Shown: in pieces, positions 1-8,484 of the stretch | Layout of the letters: every line of letters starts with the position of its first letter | How positions within the stretch are numbered: position 1 is the first letter of the stretch | Assembly: GCA_947488615.1 (NCBI GenBank) | Contig: CANKZU010000005.1 | Coordinates: 1-64,000 of the forward strand | From: an uncultured Aurantimonas sp. | Lineage (GTDB): Bacteria > Pseudomonadota > Alphaproteobacteria > Rhizobiales > Rhizobiaceae | Length of the DNA: 64,000 nucleotides | Reading direction: 5' to 3' | Notes under the pieces: model-generated | The model's input: the letters and a program-made list of their open reading frames with translations, nothing else | Database searches by the model: none | What the model was told of the DNA's origin: nothing | Position numbers and translations under genes: made by a program

Positions 1-473
1 ATCAACCCACGCATCAGGGCGTAACAAAAACGACAAAGGCTCTAATCGCCGCTGGATGACAGTTCAGTGGCAGGTCAACCTCTCTCATTATACGCCGGCA
101 GCCCCAACGTAGCCCGCCAGTGGTCCGCTGGCGCTCACGACCTAGCGCGGCCCGCGCGGGGCAACGGCGAGCCTCTTCAGCGGCACCGTCATGGACTGCG
201 CGCTTGTTGCTTGCTCTCTCCGAAGCGCGGCTTATCTGGCACCAGCGGACGGCGGAAAGGATCGACGGCAAGGCACGCGGCGCGGATCATCGACGCGGTG
301 AAACTCCTGGCCGAGATCCGTGATCCCGTATTCCACCTGGGGCGGGATCGTGGGATAGGCCGTGAGGCCGCCAAGCCCTCCACTCCCAAATTCGCCAGAG
401 CGTGCGACGCCATCGACCGCGTCCAGGCTCTCGCGCGCTTCACGGCGTCGTCGCGCCACAGTAGAAGGCCGGC
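1..473. other. Window start: no intact gene
   Basis: I see no gene here whose product looks like a known protein. Several open frames exist on both strands, but their translations are arginine-rich and low-complexity, as expected from chance frames in GC-rich DNA. The only recognisable content is a short folD-like remnant at about 248-303, listed separately. Confidence 0.6.
248..303 (+). pseudogene. Decayed 5' fragment of a folD-like gene
   Basis: This stretch matches the first codons of the intact folD at 6574-7491 of this window. It shares a 16-base run (ggatcgacggcaaggc) and, a few bases on, a 13-base run (cggatcatcgacg) in the same order. The encoded peptide begins TAERIDGKAR, against [10 protein letters not shown] in FolD. 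Two bases are missing between the two runs, so the frame shifts and the similarity fades after about 60 bases. It looks like the relic of a partial duplication. No function is expected. Confidence 0.55.
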
Positions 474-1643
474 ATGGACTACGATGCGATCATCCTCGGC
501 GCGGGCGGCGCGGGTCTCCTGGCCGCGGCGACGGCGGGGCAGGCCGGCGCGCGGATTTGCGTCATCGATCATGCGGACAAGCCGGGTAAGAAGATCCCGA
601 TCTCGGGCGGGGGACGGTGCAATTTCACCAACCGGGAGACCGAGCCCGCGTGCTTCCTGTCCGAGAACCCGCATTTCGCCAAATCCGCGCTCAGCCGCTA
701 CACCCAGTGGGATTTCCTGGCGCTGGTCGAGCAGCACGGCATCGCCTGGCACGAAAAGACCCTCGGACAGCTCTTCTGCGACGGGTCCGCGCGGCAGATC
801 GTGGATATGCTGCTGAGCGAATGCCAGCGCGGCGACGTCGAGATCCGGCTGTCCACGGATATCGGCGAGATCGGCCACGCCGACGGGCGCTTCCGGGTCG
901 GAAATGCGACCGCGCCGCAACTGGTCATCGCGACGGGTGGCCCCTCGATCCCGAAAATGGGCGCGACGGGCAAGGCCTATGAGATCGCCCGGCGCTTCGG
1001 CCTCAATGTCGTCACGCCGCGTCCGGCGCTCGTGCCGTTAACCCTCGGCCCGGACGAGATGCTGTTTCGCGAGATTTCGGGAGTCTCCTGCCCGGCCGTG
1101 GCCCGCGCTGGCGACACGGCCTTCGAGGAGGCCGCGCTGTTCACCCACAAGGGGCTTTCGGGGCCGGCCATCCTGCAGATCTCGTCCTACTGGAAACCCG
1201 GAGAGACCATCGCGCTCACCCTCATCGCGGACGCCGCCGCGATGCTGCGCGCCGCCAAACGGCGGATGCCGCGCGCGCATATGAAAGCGGCTCTGGCCGA
1301 GCGCCTTCCGAACCGGCTGGCCGAGGCCCTCGCCGCCCGCATCGACATCGCCAGGGAGCTCGGCAATATCGCCGATGCCGAGCTCGATCACGCGGCCGAA
1401 ACCCTGACGCGGCTGACCTTCCGCCCGACGGGAACCGAAGGCTATGCCAAGGCCGAAGTGACGGCGGGCGGGATCGACACGGCGGAACTCTCCTCCAAAA
1501 CCATGGAGGCGCGCCGGGTTCCGGGCCTTTACGCCATCGGCGAAGCCGTCGACGTGACCGGCTGGCTCGGCGGCTACAATTTCCAGTGGGCCTGGTCCTC
1601 GGGCGTCGCCGCCGGCCGGGCGATCGCCGCGCGCACGGGGTGA
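474..1643 (+). CDS. BaiN/HI0933-family NAD(P)/FAD-dependent oxidoreductase
   Basis: A 389-aa flavoprotein of the HI0933/YhiN/BaiN family. The N-terminus carries the FAD-binding Rossmann motif GAGGAGLLAA (residues 9-18), followed by the family hallmark ISGGGRCNFTN near residue 43. The C-terminus has the second FAD-contact segment GLYAIGEAVDVTGWLGGYN. Length matches the family (about 390-400 aa). The ATG is preceded by AGAAGG a few bases upstream. Substrates of most family members are unknown; the gut homologue BaiN acts in bile-acid dehydroxylation, which should not be assumed here. It stands alone, with 400 bp to the next gene, and ends well before the guanidine riboswitch. Confidence 0.85.
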   Translation: MDYDAIILGAGGAGLLAAATAGQAGARICVIDHADKPGKKIPISGGGRCNFTNRETEPACFLSENPHFAKSALSRYTQWDFLALVEQHGIAWHEKTLGQLFCDGSARQIVDMLLSECQRGDVEIRLSTDIGEIGHADGRFRVGNATAPQLVIATGGPSIPKMGATGKAYEIARRFGLNVVTPRPALVPLTLGPDEMLFREISGVSCPAVARAGDTAFEEAALFTHKGLSGPAILQISSYWKPGETIALTLIADAAAMLRAAKRRMPRAHMKAALAERLPNRLAEALAARIDIARELGNIADAELDHAAETLTRLTFRPTGTEGYAKAEVTAGGIDTAELSSKTMEARRVPGLYAIGEAVDVTGWLGGYNFQWAWSSGVAAGRAIAARTG

Positions 1644-1814
1644 GGACGATCGCCGGCGCCGAACATGCACGTCGGATCGACACCGCGCTTTGCTGGTCCA
1701 TCCCTCCAGGCAGCAACATTTCCCGATCTGCCGTCTTTTCAGGCAGCGCCCGATCGAAACCTGTGCAGCGGGCTGATCCGGCATTGTGATCAACCGGCGG
1801 CGGGCGGGCATTCC

Positions 1815-1820
1815 TTGACG
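1815..1820 (+). promoter_or_regulatory. -35-like element upstream of the guanidine riboswitch
   Basis: TTGACG at 1815-1820 resembles a sigma-70 -35 box and lies just upstream of the riboswitch aptamer that begins near 1848, the expected place for the operon promoter. No convincing -10 box stands 16-18 bases downstream, so the start point is not defined. Confidence 0.3.
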
Positions 1821-1847
1821 TGGCACATCTCTTGCTTCAGCTCATTC

Positions 1848-1958
1848 GTGCGGTGCGTCTAGGGTTCCGGCATCAAGCGATGCGACTGGTCCGAGAGACG
1901 CACTCCCCGTGAGTCGCGGGGAGACACGGCGGGCCAAAATCCCGGGAGAACGCCGCAC
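1848..1958 (+). ncRNA. Guanidine-I riboswitch (ykkC class)
   Basis: The conserved ykkC blocks are present in order: CTAGGGTTCCG (1859-1869), ACTGGTCCGAGAG (1885-1897) and CCCGGGAGA (1941-1949). Three helices can be read directly. P1 pairs GTGCGG (1848-1853) with CCGCAC (1953-1958), continued by CGT (1856-1858) with ACG (1950-1952). The next stem pairs GCATC (1870-1874) with GATGC (1879-1883). The third pairs CTCCCCG (1903-1909) with CGGGGAG (1917-1923). This class binds free guanidinium and usually turns on guanidine export or breakdown genes. It precedes the importer and hydrolase genes at 2054-6476 and should control the operon. Confidence 0.93.
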
Positions 1959-1987
1959 AGTTCCGCGCGATGCGGGCTGTCTCCCGG
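1942..1987 (+). promoter_or_regulatory. Candidate expression platform of the guanidine riboswitch
   Basis: TCTCCCGG at 1980-1987 is a perfect 8-base complement of CCGGGAGA at 1942-1949, which is the conserved 3' block of the aptamer. The two could pair when guanidine is absent and open the aptamer. No U-tract follows, so a simple intrinsic terminator is not evident. The switch may act through translation or another route. This is inference from complementarity only. Confidence 0.4.
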
Positions 1988-2053
1988 TCCTCTTCGCGTC
2001 AATTTTCGAACGCGGTCGCATGGCGGTCGCAGCGACGAAGAAGGACGATGCCC

Positions 2054-3121
2054 ATGAGACGCCTCCTCGCCGGACTGGCCCTTGCCGTCACATTTTCCGC
2101 AACCCCTTTGAGCGGCGTCGCCAACGCCCAGGAGAAGACCGCGTTCTCCGTCTGCTGGTCGATCTATGCCGGCTGGATGCCCTGGGGCTACATGCAGGAT
2201 TCCGGCATCCTGACAAAATGGGCCGACACATACGGCCTGACGATCGAGGCCGTGCAGATCAACGATTATGTCGAGTCGATCAACCAATATACCGCCGGAC
2301 AGTACGACGGCTGCACCATGACCAACATGGACGCCCTGTCGATCCCGGCCGGTGGCGGGGTCGACACGACGGCGCTGATCGTCGGCGACTATTCCAACGG
2401 CAATGACGGCATCGTCCTCAAGGGCAAGGATCAACTGGCCGCAATCGAGGGCCAGCAGGTCAATCTCGTCGAATTGTCGGTGTCCCACTACCTGCTCGCC
2501 CGCGCGCTGGAGAGCGCCGACCTGTCCGAGCGCGACATCACCGTCGTCAACACCTCCGACGCCGACCTCGTTGCCGCCTATCAGACGCCGGACGTGACCG
2601 CGGTGGTCACCTGGAACCCGCTCCTGTCGGAGGTCGCGGCCGCCCCGGATTCGTACCAGGTCTTCGATTCCTCGCAGATTCCCGGCGAGATCATCGATCT
2701 GATGGTGGTCAACACCGAGACCCTCAAGGCCAATCCCGACTTCGGCAAGGCGCTGGTCGGCGCCTGGTACGAGACCATGAAGCTGATGCAGTCGGAGACG
2801 CCGGAAGGCGAGGCCGCGCTTGCGGCGATGGCCGAGGCGTCGGGCACCGATCTCGCCGGCTACAAGGCGCAACTCGCCACGACGGCGATGTTCTACGATC
2901 CCAAGGACGCCGTCGCCTTCACCGAAGCCGAAAAGCTGCCGGAGACGATGATGTTCGTGTCGAAATTCCTGTTCGACCACGGCATTCTCGGCCAGGGCGC
3001 GCCGAGCGCCGATTTCGTCGGCATCGCCTATCCCGGCGACAAGACAACCGGCGACGCCGCCAATATCAAGCTGCGCTACGACCCGAGCGTGATGAAAATG
3101 GCCGCCGACGCGGCGCTGTGA
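2054..3121 (+). CDS. ABC transporter substrate-binding protein, probably guanidine-specific
   Basis: A 355-aa periplasmic binding protein of the NMT1/TauA-like type. A signal peptide runs to about residue 25 (Arg-Arg start, hydrophobic core, ANA before the cut). ATG codons at 2048 and 2054 are both possible; 2054 sits 9 bases after AGAAGG (2039-2044) and is preferred. It is the first gene after the guanidine-I riboswitch and heads an operon of permease, ATPase and arginase-fold hydrolase. Cyanobacterial guanidine hydrolase loci carry the same three importer parts, so guanidine is the likely ligand. Ligand specificity is inferred from the riboswitch and neighbours, not from a recognised binding pocket. 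Confidence 0.82.
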   Translation: MRRLLAGLALAVTFSATPLSGVANAQEKTAFSVCWSIYAGWMPWGYMQDSGILTKWADTYGLTIEAVQINDYVESINQYTAGQYDGCTMTNMDALSIPAGGGVDTTALIVGDYSNGNDGIVLKGKDQLAAIEGQQVNLVELSVSHYLLARALESADLSERDITVVNTSDADLVAAYQTPDVTAVVTWNPLLSEVAAAPDSYQVFDSSQIPGEIIDLMVVNTETLKANPDFGKALVGAWYETMKLMQSETPEGEAALAAMAEASGTDLAGYKAQLATTAMFYDPKDAVAFTEAEKLPETMMFVSKFLFDHGILGQGAPSADFVGIAYPGDKTTGDAANIKLRYDPSVMKMAADAAL

Positions 3122-3146
3122 GAACCGTGGCGAGGCACAAGACGCC

Positions 3147-3968
3147 ATGCGGCTGATCAATCTCAAGCCAAGCCGTGCAACGGCGATCGCGCTGGGCGCC
3201 CTGCCCTTCGCGGTCGCGGTCGGCGCCTATGCGATCGGCAGCGCCATCCGCCGGGCGGACAATCCGGCCGACAAGCTTTTGCCGTCGCTGCAGGCGATCG
3301 GTGAGGCGATGTACCGGATGGCCGCCGTCGCCGACAACCGAACCGGCGACTATCTCTTGTGGACGGATACGGCGGCGAGTCTGGCACGGCTCGGGCTCGG
3401 CATCGCCATCGCGGCGGCGCTCGCCTTCGTCCTGGCCGCGCTGATCGGCGTTCTTCCAACGGCGCGCGCGCTGCTTTCGCCCTTCGTCTCGGCCTTCTCG
3501 CTGATCCCGCCGATCACCATCCTGCCGATCCTGTTCATCGTCCTCGGCCTCGGCGAAGCGGCCAAGGTCGGTCTCGTCGTGGTCGGGACCGCGCCTTTGA
3601 TGACGCGGGCACTCGCGCAAGGCGTGCTCGACATTCCGCAGGAAGAGATCGTCAAGGCGCAGACGCTCGGCGCCAGCACCTGGCAGATCGCGACGCGGAT
3701 CGTCTTCCCACGCATGGGACCGCTGCTTCTGGTCGCCATTCGGCTCGGCCTGGTTCCCGCCTGGATCTTTCTCATCTCGGCCGAGGCGATCGCCGCGACG
3801 GACGGCCTCGGCTACCGGATCTTTCTCGTTCGTCGCTATCTCGCGATGGATGTGATCCTGCCCTACGTCGTCTGGATCACGATGCTCGCCTATGCCATCG
3901 ACCGGGTGCTGGCGTTTTTCTCGCGGCGCATGTTTGCGTGGGCGCATCTGTCGGGGGACCGCCTGTGA
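3147..3968 (+). CDS. ABC transporter permease, probably for guanidine
   Basis: A 273-aa inner-membrane permease of the binding-protein-dependent (TauC/SsuC-like) family. About six hydrophobic segments are visible. The cytoplasmic EAA-type loop that docks on the ATPase lies at about residues 166-190 (EEIVKAQTLGASTWQIATRI). It follows the binding-protein gene by 25 bp and overlaps the ATPase gene by 4 bp (GTGA), so the three are one transcriptional unit. It would form the channel through which the periplasmic ligand enters. Confidence 0.85.
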   Translation: MRLINLKPSRATAIALGALPFAVAVGAYAIGSAIRRADNPADKLLPSLQAIGEAMYRMAAVADNRTGDYLLWTDTAASLARLGLGIAIAAALAFVLAALIGVLPTARALLSPFVSAFSLIPPITILPILFIVLGLGEAAKVGLVVVGTAPLMTRALAQGVLDIPQEEIVKAQTLGASTWQIATRIVFPRMGPLLLVAIRLGLVPAWIFLISAEAIAATDGLGYRIFLVRRYLAMDVILPYVVWITMLAYAIDRVLAFFSRRMFAWAHLSGDRL

Positions 3969-4762
3969 GCTTCCTCGACGCCCGGAAGATTTCCGTCACC
4001 TACGGCGACGCGCCGATCCTGGAGCGCGTCAATCTCGGTGTGGACGAGGGTTCGTTCGTGACCATCGTCGGCGCATCCGGCTGCGGCAAATCCACCTTCC
4101 TGCGGCTGCTGCTCGGCCAGGAAACCCCGACCTCCGGCGAGATCAGCATCGACGGAGCGGCGATCGCGCCCGAGCCCGACCCCGGCCGGGGCGTGGTATT
4201 CCAGAAATACTCGGTGTTCCCGCATCTGACCGTGCGCCAAAATCTCATGCTGCCGTTCGAGTTCGACGGGTCGCGCTTTCTCGCCCGGCTGTTCGGCCGC
4301 CGTCGCCGCGAGGCAGCGGACATGGCCGAGCGGATGTTGGACAAGATCGGTCTCGCGCCCGCGGCCGACCGCTACCCGGCCCAGCTCTCCGGCGGGATGC
4401 AGCAGCGCCTCGCCATCGGCCAGGCGCTCTTGAAGCGACCGCGCATCCTGCTCCTCGACGAGCCTTTCGGCGCGCTCGATCCGGGAACGCGCAAGGATAT
4501 GCAGGCGATGCTCCTCGACCTGTGGACCGAGACCGGCATGACCGTCTTCATGGTCACCCACGACATCCAGGAAGCGTTCGATCTCGGCACCCGGCTGATC
4601 GTTTTCGACAAGGTTCGCCATGACGCGCAATTCCCCGCCGCCTACGGCGCCACCATCACCTACGATCTCCCCCTGAAGACCCGGGAAGGATGGGCGACGG
4701 ACGAGAACACCGTCCGCGCCATTACCGCGTTGAAGAACAAGGACACGACACATGATGCTTGA
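3965..4762 (+). CDS. ABC transporter ATP-binding protein, probably for guanidine
   Basis: A 265-aa ATPase with all expected motifs: Walker A GASGCGKST (residues 36-44), Q-loop Gln80, signature LSGGMQQR (141-148), Walker B ILLLDE (161-166) and switch His199. The GTG start at 3965 overlaps the permease stop codon as GTGA, and no better start exists. The family is that of nitrate, taurine and sulfonate importers (TauB/SsuB-like). The gene end overlaps the start of the hydrolase gene, tying import to breakdown of the same compound. It would drive the permease from the cytoplasmic side. Confidence 0.88.
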   Translation: MSFLDARKISVTYGDAPILERVNLGVDEGSFVTIVGASGCGKSTFLRLLLGQETPTSGEISIDGAAIAPEPDPGRGVVFQKYSVFPHLTVRQNLMLPFEFDGSRFLARLFGRRRREAADMAERMLDKIGLAPAADRYPAQLSGGMQQRLAIGQALLKRPRILLLDEPFGALDPGTRKDMQAMLLDLWTETGMTVFMVTHDIQEAFDLGTRLIVFDKVRHDAQFPAAYGATITYDLPLKTREGWATDENTVRAITALKNKDTTHDA

Positions 4763-5966
4763 CCGACAGCCGACCCGCCGGACGCGAATAGCCGGCGCGC
4801 ACGCGCCGCAACGGGAGCGCGCGCGCGCGCATCACCCGAATTTCGACGCCAAGTCGACGCGCGGCTGGAAGGCCTTGGAAGCGGAGGACAAGCTCTCCGC
4901 CGAAGGCTGGAAACGGGAGGTTCAATGGGCGCTCGATATGGGGTTGCCCGGCGCCGACTCGATCACCGACAAATCGATTCCGACCTTTTCGCGCGGGGAA
5001 TTGCCGCATTTCGCCGGCATCAACACCTTCCTCAAGGCGCCCTATGTCGAGAACGTCCGCGACGTCGGCAAATACGACGCCGCCGTCCTCGGCATCCCGT
5101 TCGATAGCGGCACCACCTACCGGCCCGGCACGCGTTTCGGACCACAGGGCATCCGTCGCATCTCGTCGCTCTACACCACCTACAATTACGAGCTCGGCGT
5201 CGATCTGCGCGAACAGATGACGCTGTGCGACGCCGGCGACGTCTTCACCATCCCCGGCAACCTGGAAAAGAGCTTCGACCAGATCTCGCGCGGCGTCAGC
5301 CACGTCTTTTCTTCGGGCGCGGTGCCGATCATGCTCGGCGGCGACCACTCGATCGGGTTTCCTTGTGTGCGCGGCATCGCCGAATGCACGTCGAAGCGGA
5401 TCGGCATCATTCATTTCGACCGCCACATCGACATCCAGGAAAAGGATCTCGACGAGCGCATGCACACGACGCCCTGGTTCTGGGCCACCAATTTGCCGAA
5501 CGTGCCGGCGGTCAATCTGGTGCAGCTCGGTATCGGCGGCTGGCAGGTGCCGCGTCCGGGTGCCAAGGAGGCGTATCGCCGTCAGACCAATGTCCTGACC
5601 ATTGAGGACATCGAGAATTACGGCCTCGAAAAGACCGCCGAGATCGCTCTGGAGCTGGCCTGGAAGGACGCCGACGCGGTCTATGTCTCCTTCGACGTCG
5701 ATTCCCTCGATTGCGGCTTCGTGCCCGGCACCGGCTGGCCCGAGCCGGGCGGCTTCCTGCCGCGCGAGGCGCTGAAGATCCTCGGCCTCGTCTGCGCTCC
5801 CGGCATTTGCGGACTGGAGGTCGTCGAGGTCTCGCCGCCCTATGACACATCCGACATCACGGCGCTGATGGGCGTCCGCGTCTGCGTCGAGGCGCTGGGT
5901 TCGATGGTTGCCCATGGCAACATGGGCAAGCACAAGGGCATCATCGACAAGCCGGTCACCTATTGA
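4752..5966 (+). CDS. gdmH: Ureohydrolase, probable Ni-dependent guanidine hydrolase
   Basis: A 404-aa arginase/agmatinase-fold enzyme. Metal ligands are present as H199 (GGDHS), D223, H225 and D227 (HFDRHID) and D315 and D317 (SFDVDSLD). Two traits separate it from plain agmatinase (about 310 aa): an N-terminal extension of roughly 85 residues and an Arg within the HFDRHID motif. Both fit, as far as I recall, the guanidine hydrolase GdmH first described in Synechocystis, which splits guanidine to urea and ammonia using nickel. The guanidine-I riboswitch and co-encoded importer strongly support guanidine as substrate. The first ATG (4752) overlaps the ATPase gene by 11 bp; 4755 is equally possible. 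Agmatinase or guanidinobutyrase activity is the main alternative. Confidence 0.8.
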   Translation: MMLDRQPTRRTRIAGAHAPQRERARAHHPNFDAKSTRGWKALEAEDKLSAEGWKREVQWALDMGLPGADSITDKSIPTFSRGELPHFAGINTFLKAPYVENVRDVGKYDAAVLGIPFDSGTTYRPGTRFGPQGIRRISSLYTTYNYELGVDLREQMTLCDAGDVFTIPGNLEKSFDQISRGVSHVFSSGAVPIMLGGDHSIGFPCVRGIAECTSKRIGIIHFDRHIDIQEKDLDERMHTTPWFWATNLPNVPAVNLVQLGIGGWQVPRPGAKEAYRRQTNVLTIEDIENYGLEKTAEIALELAWKDADAVYVSFDVDSLDCGFVPGTGWPEPGGFLPREALKILGLVCAPGICGLEVVEVSPPYDTSDITALMGVRVCVEALGSMVAHGNMGKHKGIIDKPVTY

Positions 5967-5987
5967 TCGCGAGAGGAACAACCGACC

Positions 5988-6476
5988 ATGCATCGCGGCC
6001 ACGATCACGATCACGACCATTTTCACCCCTTCGATCCGCCACGGGCGCCCCGTGGCCACAACCACGCCGAGGCGACGGCCCAGTGGCAGACGCCGCATGA
6101 GCCGGACGCCGCCCATCCGGCCGACGATCACACCCGCGAGCCGGATTTCGATCTGGTGGAGAAGGCGTTCACCGACGCCTTTCCGGCCGTCAAGGACCCG
6201 ACCAGTTTCCTGCGGCTGACCGGCATTCCGCTCGTCGCCGTGGGCGGGGACGGCGGTACGCTGTCCTTGCTCAGGGTCGCGCAGGAAAACGTCGTCGACA
6301 TCGGCGCATTGGCGCCGCATCTCGGCGGCGAGAGCTTTCGCTACGATCCACTGCCGGCGGCGATGGTGTCCCGGCGCGAATCCCTTGCCTTCGTCTATTT
6401 CGACGGCAAGGCCACGCGCAGCCTGTCGTTCGAGGAAGCGCGGGCGCTTCAGCCGAAAACGGAAGCAATACCATAG
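5988..6476 (+). CDS. His-rich protein, candidate metal chaperone of the guanidine operon
   Basis: A 162-aa protein I do not recognise as a named family. The first 48 residues contain 11 histidines, including a run of His-Asp pairs (residues 5-11), typical of nickel, zinc or cobalt storage and delivery tails. The rest (about 60-155) looks like a small globular domain without obvious catalytic motifs, rich in Gly, Leu and Val. It starts 21 bp after the hydrolase stop codon, so it is probably cotranscribed. Cyanobacterial gdmH operons carry HypA/HypB-like nickel maturation proteins at this place, and none is seen here. This protein may replace them, but that is inference. Confidence 0.6.
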   Translation: MHRGHDHDHDHFHPFDPPRAPRGHNHAEATAQWQTPHEPDAAHPADDHTREPDFDLVEKAFTDAFPAVKDPTSFLRLTGIPLVAVGGDGGTLSLLRVAQENVVDIGALAPHLGGESFRYDPLPAAMVSRRESLAFVYFDGKATRSLSFEEARALQPKTEAIP

Positions 6477-6573
6477 TCCGATACGGGGCGGCCGTTTCCC
6501 CGGCCCCCTTCCCCCACACCCTCACTCTGCCCTAAGACCCCCTCCGACACCGGTATTTGGGGGAGCGGCAGAC

Positions 6574-7491
6574 ATGACGGCACAGCGGATCGACGGCAAG
6601 GCGCGCGCGGAGCGGATCATCGACGAGGTGAAGCGCGCGGCCGACGCGCTGCACAATGAGATCGGCATGGAGCCGGGTCTGGCCGTCGTCATCGTCGGCG
6701 AGGACCCGGCCAGCCAGGTCTATGTCGGCTCCAAGGCGCGGACCGCCAAGGACTGCGGCTTCAAATCGGTCAAGCATGTGCTGGGCGCCGAGACCAGCGA
6801 GGCCGCGCTGCTCGGCAAGATCCGCGAGCTCAATGCCGATCCGACCATCCACGGCATTCTGGTGCAGTTGCCGCTGCCGAAGCAGATCGACGAGGCCAAG
6901 GTGATCCAGGCGATCGCGCCGGACAAGGATGTCGACGGCTTCGGCCTCGTCAATGTCGGACGCCTCTCGACCGGCGCCCTCGACACGGCCTTCGTGCCCT
7001 GCACGCCGGCCGGCTCGATGATCCTGATCCGCGACGTCCTCGGCGACGATCTGTCGGGCAAGACGGCCGTCGTCGTCGGCCGCTCCAACATCGTCGGCAA
7101 GCCGATGGCGCAGCTGCTGCTCGCCGCCAACGCGACGGTGACCATCGCTCATTCGCGCACCAAGGACCTTCCCGCCGTCTGCCGGGGCGCGGACATTCTG
7201 GTCGCGGCCGTCGGGCGTCCCGAGATGATCACCGGCGACTATGTGAAGGCGGGCGCGGTCGTCATCGACGTCGGCATCAACCGGATCGCCGCGCCGGAAA
7301 AGGGCCTCAGTGACGACGGCAAGCCGAAGACGCGCCTCGTCGGCGACGTCGCCTTTGCGTCGGCCGCCGAAACGGCCGCGGCGGTCACGCCGGTGCCGGG
7401 CGGCGTCGGGCCGATGACCATCGCCATGCTGATGGCCAACACGCTGACGGCCGCCTATCGCGCTGCCGGCAAGACTCCGCCGATGTTTTGA
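6574..7491 (+). CDS. folD: Bifunctional methylenetetrahydrofolate dehydrogenase/cyclohydrolase
   Basis: A 305-aa FolD, which interconverts 5,10-methylene-, methenyl- and 10-formyl-tetrahydrofolate in the cytoplasm. The active-site tyrosine and lysine are in [13 protein letters not shown] (Y50, K54), the signature KDVDGF follows near residue 119, and the NADP-binding motif GRSNIVGKP starts near residue 166. The C-terminus has the classic [11 protein letters not shown]. It is slightly longer than the usual 285 aa. The ATG at 6574 follows a GGGGGAG ribosome-binding site. Internal alternatives would lose the conserved N-terminus. In an organism with a fae-like gene it also links to one-carbon metabolism. 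A decayed copy of its first codons lies at 248-303. Confidence 0.96.
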   Translation: MTAQRIDGKARAERIIDEVKRAADALHNEIGMEPGLAVVIVGEDPASQVYVGSKARTAKDCGFKSVKHVLGAETSEAALLGKIRELNADPTIHGILVQLPLPKQIDEAKVIQAIAPDKDVDGFGLVNVGRLSTGALDTAFVPCTPAGSMILIRDVLGDDLSGKTAVVVGRSNIVGKPMAQLLLAANATVTIAHSRTKDLPAVCRGADILVAAVGRPEMITGDYVKAGAVVIDVGINRIAAPEKGLSDDGKPKTRLVGDVAFASAAETAAAVTPVPGGVGPMTIAMLMANTLTAAYRAAGKTPPMF

Positions 7492-7580
7492 ATCCGGGCG
7501 GGCCGCCAGCCTTTTTTCTGGCATCGGAGCCAACGGCCATGGAGAGCGCGGCATTGCCGGATCGGCAAGCCACACATATC

Positions 7581-7611
7581 TCGTCATCCCGGCTCAAGGC
7601 CGGGATGACGA
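7581..7611. repeat. Palindromic element of the dispersed extragenic type
   Basis: A perfect inverted repeat with 13-base arms (TCGTCATCCCGGC, 7581-7593, and its complement at 7599-7611) around a TCAAG loop. The core 'CGTCATCCCGGC...GCCGGGATGACG' is a familiar dispersed palindrome in proteobacterial intergenic regions. It lies between the convergent folD and grpE genes and may also stop transcription from both sides, although no U-tract is present. Confidence 0.6.
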
Positions 7612-7635
7612 TTACCAGAGGCAGTCGAATGCGCT

Positions 7636-8358
7636 TTACGCCGCGTCGCCGGCGGTGTCGGCCTCGGCGGCCTCTTCGGATTTCGGCTGGCCCTGCTTCG
7701 GGCCACCCTTGGCGACGCCGACCATCGCCGGGCGCAGCACCCGATCGCCGATCGCATAGCCCGCCTGCACCACCTGGACGACGGTGTTGTTTGGGACCTC
7801 GGGATTGGGCACCTCGAACATCGCCTGATGGAAATGCGGATCGAAGCGCTGGCCTTCCGGGTCGAGCTTCTTCACGCCATGCTTTTCGAGCGTGCCGAGG
7901 AGCCCGCGCTCGGTCACCTCGACGCCGTCGATCAGCGCGTTGAGGCCGTCGTCGCCGTGTTCCTTGGCCTCGGCCGGCACCGCCTCGATGGCGCGGCGCA
8001 GATTGTCGGCAACCGACAGCATCTCGCGCGCGAAGCCGGTCACGGCATAGGTGCGCGCGTCCTTGATCTCGCGTTCGGTGCGCCGGCGCAGATTTTCCAT
8101 GTCGGCGGCGAGCCGCAGCATCCGATCCTTGACGTCGGCGTTCTCGGCCTCCAGTTCGGCGATGCGCGCGGCATCGGCGCTTTCGGCCGCGGCGGGATCG
8201 GCGAAACCGCTCGCGGTATCCGCGGCGGACTCGGTTTCGGCATTGGCGTTGGCGGCGGCGCGCTCGGTTTCCGCCATCGCCGCCCTGTCGGCCGCCGCCG
8301 CTTCCGCCGCCTCGCTGCGGTAGGCTCCCTGATTGCGCCTGTCTTTCTCGCTTGCCAT
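7636..8358 (-). CDS. grpE: Nucleotide exchange factor GrpE
   Basis: A 240-aa GrpE, the cochaperone that releases ADP from DnaK during heat-shock folding. The N-terminal 75 residues are Ala/Glu-rich and disordered. A long coiled coil follows (about 70-120, around [17 protein letters not shown]), then the beta domain with [24 protein letters not shown] and the family signature toward [20 protein letters not shown]. The C-terminal tail is Glu/Ala-rich. It lies downstream of hrcA on the same strand with a 126-bp gap, a frequent alphaproteobacterial order. The length is slightly above the typical 200 aa because of the Ala-rich head. Confidence 0.95.
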   Translation of the reverse strand: MASEKDRRNQGAYRSEAAEAAAADRAAMAETERAAANANAETESAADTASGFADPAAAESADAARIAELEAENADVKDRMLRLAADMENLRRRTEREIKDARTYAVTGFAREMLSVADNLRRAIEAVPAEAKEHGDDGLNALIDGVEVTERGLLGTLEKHGVKKLDPEGQRFDPHFHQAMFEVPNPEVPNNTVVQVVQAGYAIGDRVLRPAMVGVAKGGPKQGQPKSEEAAEADTAGDAA

Positions 8359-8484
8359 CCGTCCTTCACCTCATCTTACCCACGCGCCGCAATACGCTTC
8401 TCTTCGGCTCGCGGGAGGGGCGAGCGCGGATTGCGGCGGAAAATCATCTATCGAGGCCGCATATCGAATTGACGGGCGCAGAAA

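Noticed and set aside
1859..3166. A 435-codon reverse frame across the riboswitch and binding-protein gene
   Set aside because: Opposite a gene with signal peptide, operon context and a structured RNA leader; no family similarity.
4752..5966. Annotation as agmatinase SpeB
   Set aside because: The long N-terminal extension, the HFDRHID variant, the guanidine-I riboswitch and the importer all favour guanidine hydrolase, although agmatinase cannot be fully excluded.
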